This document shows positions 16,267-23,221 of a stretch of DNA of 23,221 nucleotides, one piece after another (the first letter of the stretch is position 1; each line of letters opens with the position of its first letter). The stretch spans positions 1-23,221 of the forward strand of contig CABUBY010000014.1 of assembly GCA_902489955.1 (NCBI GenBank). The letters run 5' to 3'. The position numbers were made by a program, and so were the translations under genes. This DNA comes from an uncultured Collinsella sp. (GTDB taxonomy: Bacteria; Actinomycetota; Coriobacteriia; Coriobacteriales; Coriobacteriaceae). The notes below the pieces were generated by a model, which was given only the letters and a program-made list of their open reading frames with translations, did no database searches and had not been told where the DNA came from.

Positions 16267-17805
16267 CTAATCCGCGTCAACCACGCGAAGCAGATAAGCC
16301 ACACGCGTCGCCGCCGTGCATTTAAAACGTTCGTCCGCGCGAACTCCGGCGACCCACACCACGGCACCTCCCGGCGCCGTCCTCACCACGGGCACGCCGG
16401 CGCGCTCGGAAACGGGAATGCGAGCCTCGCCTAGCAAGTCGGATACCTTCTTGCTTCGGCCACTCATTCCTAACGGGCACATCACGTCTCCCGGTGCGGG
16501 ACCGTCCACCCACAGGCGCGCCAATCGCGCCTCTGCAGGGATCTCGCCACGTGAGCCCGCCAGGATCCGCTCACTATCGCTGTCGGCAAAACCCAGGGCA
16601 GCCGCGTCTACCAAAGCTGTCACTTCCCCGGCAGCCGCAAGCTCACGGGCGCGGCGCACGATATCGCATCCCGGCTCAACGGCCATCGGCTCTGCGACCA
16701 GCATGCGCCCCCCACCCAACGGCAAACGACCGGGTATGGTAATCCAGTCCGCAACCAGCCCCTCACGAGCCGCCGGCGCCTTAAACGCTATCATGCCAAA
16801 CTCGACGCGCGCGTCAATTCCCGCCGGAAGCGTGACCGAGCCTGTGCCTTCGGCAACGCAGGAAAGGACTCGCTCCACATGTCGCATCTCTGGACGAGCG
16901 CCCGGATCGATGCGTTTGATCGCCAGTCGCACGATGCGCCGCGCGATTACCACCTCGGCCGCAGCAAGGCGTCTGGCATCGAGCACTAGCGCGCCCGCCG
17001 CCTCCTTGCGCAGGCAGCTTCGAAACGCCTGTGCCGACAGCTGGGATAGAAACGCATCTTCGTCACCCAAGATCTCACAGGCGGCGCCAATCGTCTTGCA
17101 CACGCTCGCATTACGCTGTGCCACCACTGGCATTACCCGATGGCGCACGTAGTTTCGCAGATACGAGATATCCTCATTGCTCTCGTCTTCACGCCACGGC
17201 TGACCATGTACCTGTAGATAGCCCACGAGCTCGCCATGAGTTAGGTCGAGCAAGGGACGCACCACGATATTCCTCCGGCGAGGAATGCTCGATAGACCAG
17301 CGGGCCCCGAACCTTTAATCGCGTTCATCAAAAACGTTTCCGCGCGATCCGAAGACGTGTGCGCGGTGCAGATACGAGCCGCCGTTCGCGGTGCCCCCGT
17401 CTGGGCGCAGAGTTCGCGAACATACCTCCGCGCCGCGGCATAGCGCACCTCGCGGGCCGCGGCCTCAATATTGCCCGACTCCCCATCAAAATAAGCGTGC
17501 TCCACACACAGCGGTAAACCATATTGCGCGCAGAGCTCACGCACAAAGGCCTCGTCGCCATCGGACGCCTTGCCGCGCAGATGATGGTTTACATGCAGCA
17601 CATGCAGGCGCTCGCGAGCAATGGGGGCAACACCGCGTCCGTCTTGGATATCCAGCTTTGATGTGCACGCCATAAGAAGCAGTGCCGTCGAGTCCGCGCC
17701 GCCTGATACCATGAGCACGACAGGAGCTGCCTGCTGCCTCGTCCGGGTCTCATCGACTGCCCCAGGCACGGCATGGTGTCCGTAATGCTGTGATACCGTT
17801 GGCAT
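16267..17805 (-). CDS. tilS: tRNA(Ile)-lysidine synthase
   Basis: The 512-residue product has the N-type ATP pyrophosphatase loop SGGADS (34-39), the HVNHHLRG segment, and the NYVRHRVMPV stretch that interacts with substrate tRNA. C-terminal TilS domains follow, with DGPAPGDVMCPLGMSGRSKKVSDLL near the end. TilS attaches lysine to C34 of the AUA-reading isoleucine tRNA, which changes both its codon and its charging identity, and is essential in most bacteria. Neighbours hpt and ftsH fit the conserved order. One oddity: the usual AHHxDDQAET motif reads AHTSSDRAET (148-157), with one of the paired acidic residues and the glutamine changed. The start at 17805 has AAAGGAGG 6 nt upstream. Confidence 0.95.
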   Translation of the reverse strand: MPTVSQHYGHHAVPGAVDETRTRQQAAPVVLMVSGGADSTALLLMACTSKLDIQDGRGVAPIARERLHVLHVNHHLRGKASDGDEAFVRELCAQYGLPLCVEHAYFDGESGNIEAAAREVRYAAARRYVRELCAQTGAPRTAARICTAHTSSDRAETFLMNAIKGSGPAGLSSIPRRRNIVVRPLLDLTHGELVGYLQVHGQPWREDESNEDISYLRNYVRHRVMPVVAQRNASVCKTIGAACEILGDEDAFLSQLSAQAFRSCLRKEAAGALVLDARRLAAAEVVIARRIVRLAIKRIDPGARPEMRHVERVLSCVAEGTGSVTLPAGIDARVEFGMIAFKAPAAREGLVADWITIPGRLPLGGGRMLVAEPMAVEPGCDIVRRARELAAAGEVTALVDAAALGFADSDSERILAGSRGEIPAEARLARLWVDGPAPGDVMCPLGMSGRSKKVSDLLGEARIPVSERAGVPVVRTAPGGAVVWVAGVRADERFKCTAATRVAYLLRVVDAD

Positions 17806-17833
17806 TCGCTTCCTCCTTTATTCGTCCGCACCC

Positions 17834-17839
17834 ATTGTA
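17834..17839 (-). promoter_or_regulatory. Candidate -10 box of tilS
   Basis: TACAAT on the minus strand, 28 nt before the tilS start. CAAGAC 16 nt upstream is a weak -35. It sits in the 48-nt gap between tilS and the divergent hydrolase gene. Confidence 0.35.
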
Positions 17840-17853
17840 TCCTTTGGAATCTT

Positions 17854-18663
17854 ATGTCTTGCCTGCACCTTCATATCCTCGGCAGTGGCTCTAAAGGCAA
17901 CTGCGCACTCATCGAGGGCCCGCAGGGGCTCATTATGGTCGATGACGGACTGTCTCGCCGCGAGACATTAAAGCGCATGGCAGAACTGGGGCTCTCGGCA
18001 GACAACGTCTCGGCTCTTCTCATTACTCATGAGCATAGCGATCACATCAAGGGCCTCGATGTCTGGTGCAAGCACTGGCACGGCCCCCTCTTTGCCAGCA
18101 GGGGCACTCTTTCGAGCAAAGAAAATCTTTCGCATCTGCCTGTCGAGGAATTCGATCCCGGTGACACCCTATCCATTGCCGGCATCCACGTGCAAACCTA
18201 CTCAACGTCACACGATGTCATCAATCCAGTCGGCTATCGATTCGACACCCTCGATGATTCCATCGGTTTTGCCACCGACACCGGAGAGCTATCGAGCCAA
18301 GCCATGAACACCCTCGAAGATTGTCGAGTCCTCGCACTCGAAAGCAACCACGATGTGACCATGCTGCGCGAGGGAGAATATCCCCGCTTTCTTCAGGAGC
18401 GCATCCTGTCTGCAAGGGGACACCTCTCCAATGGCCAAGCCGCCGAAGCCGCGCGCGAACTTGTTACCGAACGCACCGAACAGCTCATTGCCATGCATAT
18501 CAGCCAAGATAACAATCGTCCGAGCCTTACCGTCAAAAGCTATGCCAAAGCTCTGACCGCAACCCTGGATGACGAGGTCGGCAGCTCCGCAACCCTTCTC
18601 CAAGGATCGCGAAAACTCTCGATACGCCCCGCAAGCCAGCATCGGCCAGTAACCATTCAATAG
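17854..18663 (+). CDS. YycJ/WalJ-like metallo-beta-lactamase-fold hydrolase
   Basis: The 269-residue product opens with LHILGSGSKGN, a hallmark of the YycJ/WalJ group, and carries the metal-binding THEHSDH (58-64), then TSHD, FATDTGELS and SNHD, and GHLSN near the end. The fold binds two metal ions and hydrolyses phosphodiester bonds. YycJ proteins are putative nucleases; in Firmicutes they lie beside the WalRK two-component genes and affect genome maintenance. No walRK genes are here, only tilS divergently, so the function rests on family alone. The ribosome-binding site is weak (TTTGGA). Convergent with hsp20. Confidence 0.9.
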   Translation: MSCLHLHILGSGSKGNCALIEGPQGLIMVDDGLSRRETLKRMAELGLSADNVSALLITHEHSDHIKGLDVWCKHWHGPLFASRGTLSSKENLSHLPVEEFDPGDTLSIAGIHVQTYSTSHDVINPVGYRFDTLDDSIGFATDTGELSSQAMNTLEDCRVLALESNHDVTMLREGEYPRFLQERILSARGHLSNGQAAEAARELVTERTEQLIAMHISQDNNRPSLTVKSYAKALTATLDDEVGSSATLLQGSRKLSIRPASQHRPVTIQ

Positions 18664-18671
18664 ACTGTCCT

Positions 18672-18722
18672 AGACAGCAAAAGGGGCCGAGAATCGCTTC
18701 CCAGCCCCTTTTGCTGTCTTTT
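18672..18722. terminator. Strong bidirectional terminator
   Basis: A perfect 16-bp stem (18672-18687 with 18704-18719), a 16-nt loop and a T-run on the plus strand. It serves the hydrolase gene and the convergent hsp20 gene. Confidence 0.85.
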
Positions 18723-18745
18723 AATAGCGCAGAACACCAACGAAG

Positions 18746-19177
18746 TTAGTCGATGGAGATCTTCGTAACGTTCTTCTTCTCGACGATCTTGGGGACCGTA
18801 ACGGTCAGGATGCCGTCAGCGTACTTAGCCGAGAGGCCCTCGCTCGAAGCGTCCTTTAGATACACGCCACGCGTCGCGCTGTACGAGCTGAACTCCTTCT
18901 GCAGGAAGTTCTTGCCCTCGTTCTCCTCGTCTTCCTCGACATTCACGCTAATGGACAGACGACCCTCGTTAAGCTCGACATCGATATCGTCCTTGGCGAC
19001 GCCGGTCAGATAAGCCTTGACCTCATAGCCGTCGCCCTTATCCTCAACGTCAACGGGAAACGCCTTGGAAGCAATCGAGTTGTTTGCAAGGTCAGTCATA
19101 TCATCAAACAGATCGAACAGCGAGCTAGCAGAAGGACGAACGCCAAAAACCGAACGATAAGGAACCATGCTTGCCAT
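18746..19177 (-). CDS. Hsp20/alpha-crystallin small heat-shock protein
   Basis: The 143-residue product has a short N-terminal region rich in Phe and Asp (LFDLFDDMTD), then the alpha-crystallin domain (about 33-130): FPVDVEDKGDGYEVKAYLTG, DDIDVELNEGRLSI, and near its end AKYADGILTVTVPKI. Small heat-shock proteins form oligomers that hold unfolding proteins for later refolding without using ATP. The start at 19177 has AAAAGGAG 8 nt upstream; MVPYRS three codons later is an alternative. The upstream region is AT-rich and holds symmetric motifs that may bind a heat-shock repressor. I cannot recognise a clear HAIR or CIRCE site. Confidence 0.95.
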   Translation of the reverse strand: MASMVPYRSVFGVRPSASSLFDLFDDMTDLANNSIASKAFPVDVEDKGDGYEVKAYLTGVAKDDIDVELNEGRLSISVNVEEDEENEGKNFLQKEFSSYSATRGVYLKDASSEGLSAKYADGILTVTVPKIVEKKNVTKISID

Positions 19178-19243
19178 GTTTACCACTCCTTTTAAGGACT
19201 GCCGAGTCATCTTCTAGGTGACTGGGACTTCTTTTGACGCTCT

Positions 19244-19272
19244 TATATATGCCCACCCAGTGCTCATATATA
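19244..19272. promoter_or_regulatory. Inverted repeat upstream of hsp20
   Basis: TATATATG and CATATATA flank a 13-nt GC-rich spacer about 67 nt upstream of the hsp20 start. Each arm also looks like a -10 box, so this may be a tandem promoter or an operator. Confidence 0.4.
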
Positions 19273-19409
19273 CATCGACTATAAAGTTTTTTGAGTCTAG
19301 TACTATAAGCATATCTAAGTGTGTTTGACTCAGGTTTTAATAAGGTTAAGGTTCTTTGAACCAGAGCTTAAATAACAAGTATGTTCACAGCTACAAATAG
19401 CAAGGGGCT

Positions 19410-19415
19410 TACAAT
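19410..19415 (+). promoter_or_regulatory. Candidate -10 box of the tail-anchored protein gene
   Basis: TACAAT lies 39 nt before the start codon. TTCACA, 20 nt upstream (19384-19389), is a poor -35. Confidence 0.35.
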
Positions 19416-19454
19416 GAGCGCGTACACGTTGTTGGTAACGAGCTAAAGGGCATC

Positions 19455-19922
19455 ATGGACGACCAAAACCAGAACAAAATGTTTATGCCGACGCAGGGGG
19501 AAGATACTTCCACGCAGCCGCCGCGGTTCCATCGCCCCCACATCTCGCAAGAGCCCATTAATGATCCGGAACCCGAGTATGTGACGAGAAATCGATATCA
19601 AACGCTCGAGGATGCCCAAACGGGACGTAAACATATGGGCGTCGCCTCGGGAGACCCTGTATATCTGAAAGACGCACCATTATCTAAAAACAGCGCAGCT
19701 AGTGATGAGCCGATAAAAGCATCCGCCACTCATCGACAAAGAGGTCCTCGACCAAAGCAGACCTTGACGCATTCGGCTCGCTATCTCGAAACGCCAAAAC
19801 AGGGAAAATCAATCTTCGTTTCGACAAGTAAACGACGCAAGCAGCATCGACAGACAATCCTGCTTTTGATCATTGCGGTCATAGCAGTTGCCCTTGTTAT
19901 TCGATTTATTTTCTTTAAATAA
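19455..19922 (+). CDS. Small tail-anchored membrane protein of unknown function
   Basis: I do not recognise this 155-residue product. The first ~120 residues are polar, rich in Pro, Gln, Thr, Asp and Arg, and probably disordered. A basic cluster (KRRKQHRQ, 126-133) is followed by a single hydrophobic segment to the end (about 134-154, rich in Ile, Val, Ala and Leu, ending FIFFK). This fits a C-terminal anchor with the N-terminus in the cytoplasm, by the positive-inside rule. AAAGGG lies 6 nt before ATG and TACAAT sits upstream. It is convergent with the rRNA operon and divergent from hsp20. Base composition is lower in GC than its neighbours. A role in translation or stress is not shown by anything in the sequence. 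Confidence 0.75.
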   Translation: MDDQNQNKMFMPTQGEDTSTQPPRFHRPHISQEPINDPEPEYVTRNRYQTLEDAQTGRKHMGVASGDPVYLKDAPLSKNSAASDEPIKASATHRQRGPRPKQTLTHSARYLETPKQGKSIFVSTSKRRKQHRQTILLLIIAVIAVALVIRFIFFK

Positions 19923-19956
19923 AAGCTCAATACCAAAAACGATAAGATCATCTGGT

Positions 19957-19973
19957 GTAAATGAGTCATTTAC
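19957..19973. other. Perfect 17-bp palindrome
   Basis: GTAAATGA-G-TCATTTAC is fully symmetric and lies between the tail-anchored gene and the rRNA terminator. There is no T-run, so it is not a classic terminator; it could be a protein-binding site or part of an mRNA 3' structure. Confidence 0.4.
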
Positions 19974-19986
19974 GCCCGGTAAACGC

Positions 19987-20019
19987 AAAAAAGGGGGAGG
20001 CCGCGAGGCCTCCCCCCTT
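19987..20019 (-). terminator. rRNA operon terminator
   Basis: GGGGGAGGCC (19993-20002) pairs with GGCCTCCCCC (20007-20016) around a GCGA tetraloop. On the minus strand it is followed by TTTTTT, as expected downstream of 5S. Confidence 0.9.
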
Positions 20020-20053
20020 CTCAGTTCAAGCGTACGGCTCGGTGCCGTCCACC

Positions 20054-20170
20054 GGTCAGCGGCGCCCTGGCCTCCCACGGGCTGACCCCGCAGTACTCTC
20101 GGCGCGATGGGGCTTAGCTTCCGGGTTCGGAACGGGACCGGGCGTGCCCCCCATGCTCTGGCCGCTGACC
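20054..20170 (-). rRNA. rrf: 5S ribosomal RNA
   Basis: On the minus strand the helix I ends pair (GGTCAGCGGC with GCCGCTGACC). In between, the conserved loops are present: CCCGTTCCGAACCCGGAAG (loop C region) and GCGCCGAGAGTACTG (loop D/E region). It is about 117 nt; the ends are placed by helix I and could be off by a few nucleotides. The outer helix extends by several pairs (ACCGG, CCGGT), which is a likely processing stem. Confidence 0.92.
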
Positions 20171-20317
20171 GGTGGGCGGCGCCCACCGTTACGGTGTCCG
20201 GTGTCTACTCACGTGCCCTGGGGGCCGCATGGCGCATAGGAAAGATGACTCGGGGGCATCCTCGTGCCCGGACCGCGCATGAGCGCTGGGTCCCGCGGGC
20301 CGCGAGGTGCGGTTCCG
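20171..20317 (-). other. 23S-5S internal transcribed spacer
   Basis: A GC-rich spacer of about 147 nt with no tRNA gene. It contains short hairpins, such as GGGCATCCTCGTGCCC, that may mark processing sites. Confidence 0.7.

Positions 20318-23221
<2,904 letters not shown>

Noticed and set aside
19292..19332. HAIR (HspR) operator upstream of hsp20
   Set aside because: HAIR has CTTGAGT and ACTCAAG about 7 nt apart. Here the symmetric TGAGTC and GACTCA are 29 nt apart and lack the outer bases.

Overview
The window is high-GC bacterial chromosome that reads best as a member of the Actinomycetota, most likely class Coriobacteriia and possibly Collinsella. That placement is an inference from base composition, protein style and gene content (an actinobacterial EF-G-like GTPase, a Tat-type lipoprotein solute-binding protein, a three-cysteine LarE). 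No database search was possible. The nearly complete 23S rRNA gene at the right edge would settle the taxonomy.

Left part (1-4380): a LacI-family regulator truncated by the window edge faces a HAD phosphatase. The HAD gene is divergent from a stand-alone LarE-type sulfur transferase, and a perfect 17-bp palindrome lies inside the likely larE promoter. A 380-bp gap holding a long folded element follows, then a membrane-anchored or secreted DNA/RNA non-specific endonuclease. Middle-left (4400-9210, minus strand): an EF-G-like GTPase with degenerate nucleotide-binding motifs, then a polar amino-acid ABC importer operon in the order binding protein, permease, ATPase, with a long intercistronic hairpin after the binding protein. 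The divergent 349-bp gap (9209-9557) holds a long, perfect inverted repeat.

Middle-right (9558-19180): an RlmD/RumA-type rRNA uracil methyltransferase with a basic tail at its N-terminus, a PHP-domain phosphoesterase, a class I/II aminotransferase, and the conserved tilS-hpt-ftsH block on the minus strand. A REPIN-like palindrome separates ftsH from the aminotransferase. Divergent from tilS is a YycJ/WalJ metallo-beta-lactamase-fold hydrolase, which converges on an Hsp20 small heat-shock gene. Right end (19455-23221): a small tail-anchored membrane protein of unknown function converges on the 3' end of an rRNA operon on the minus strand (terminator, 5S, spacer, 23S; the 16S would lie beyond the right edge).

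Most genes are housekeeping. There is no prophage, transposase, CRISPR array, tRNA or obvious defence island. The unexplained signal is mainly non-coding: four unrelated long palindromic elements (2963-3056, 8248-8358, 9302-9448, 13318-13379), each between genes. The oddest coding features are the EF-G-like protein, the orphan three-cysteine LarE and the tail-anchored protein beside the rRNA operon. I found no convincing multi-gene system that is new.
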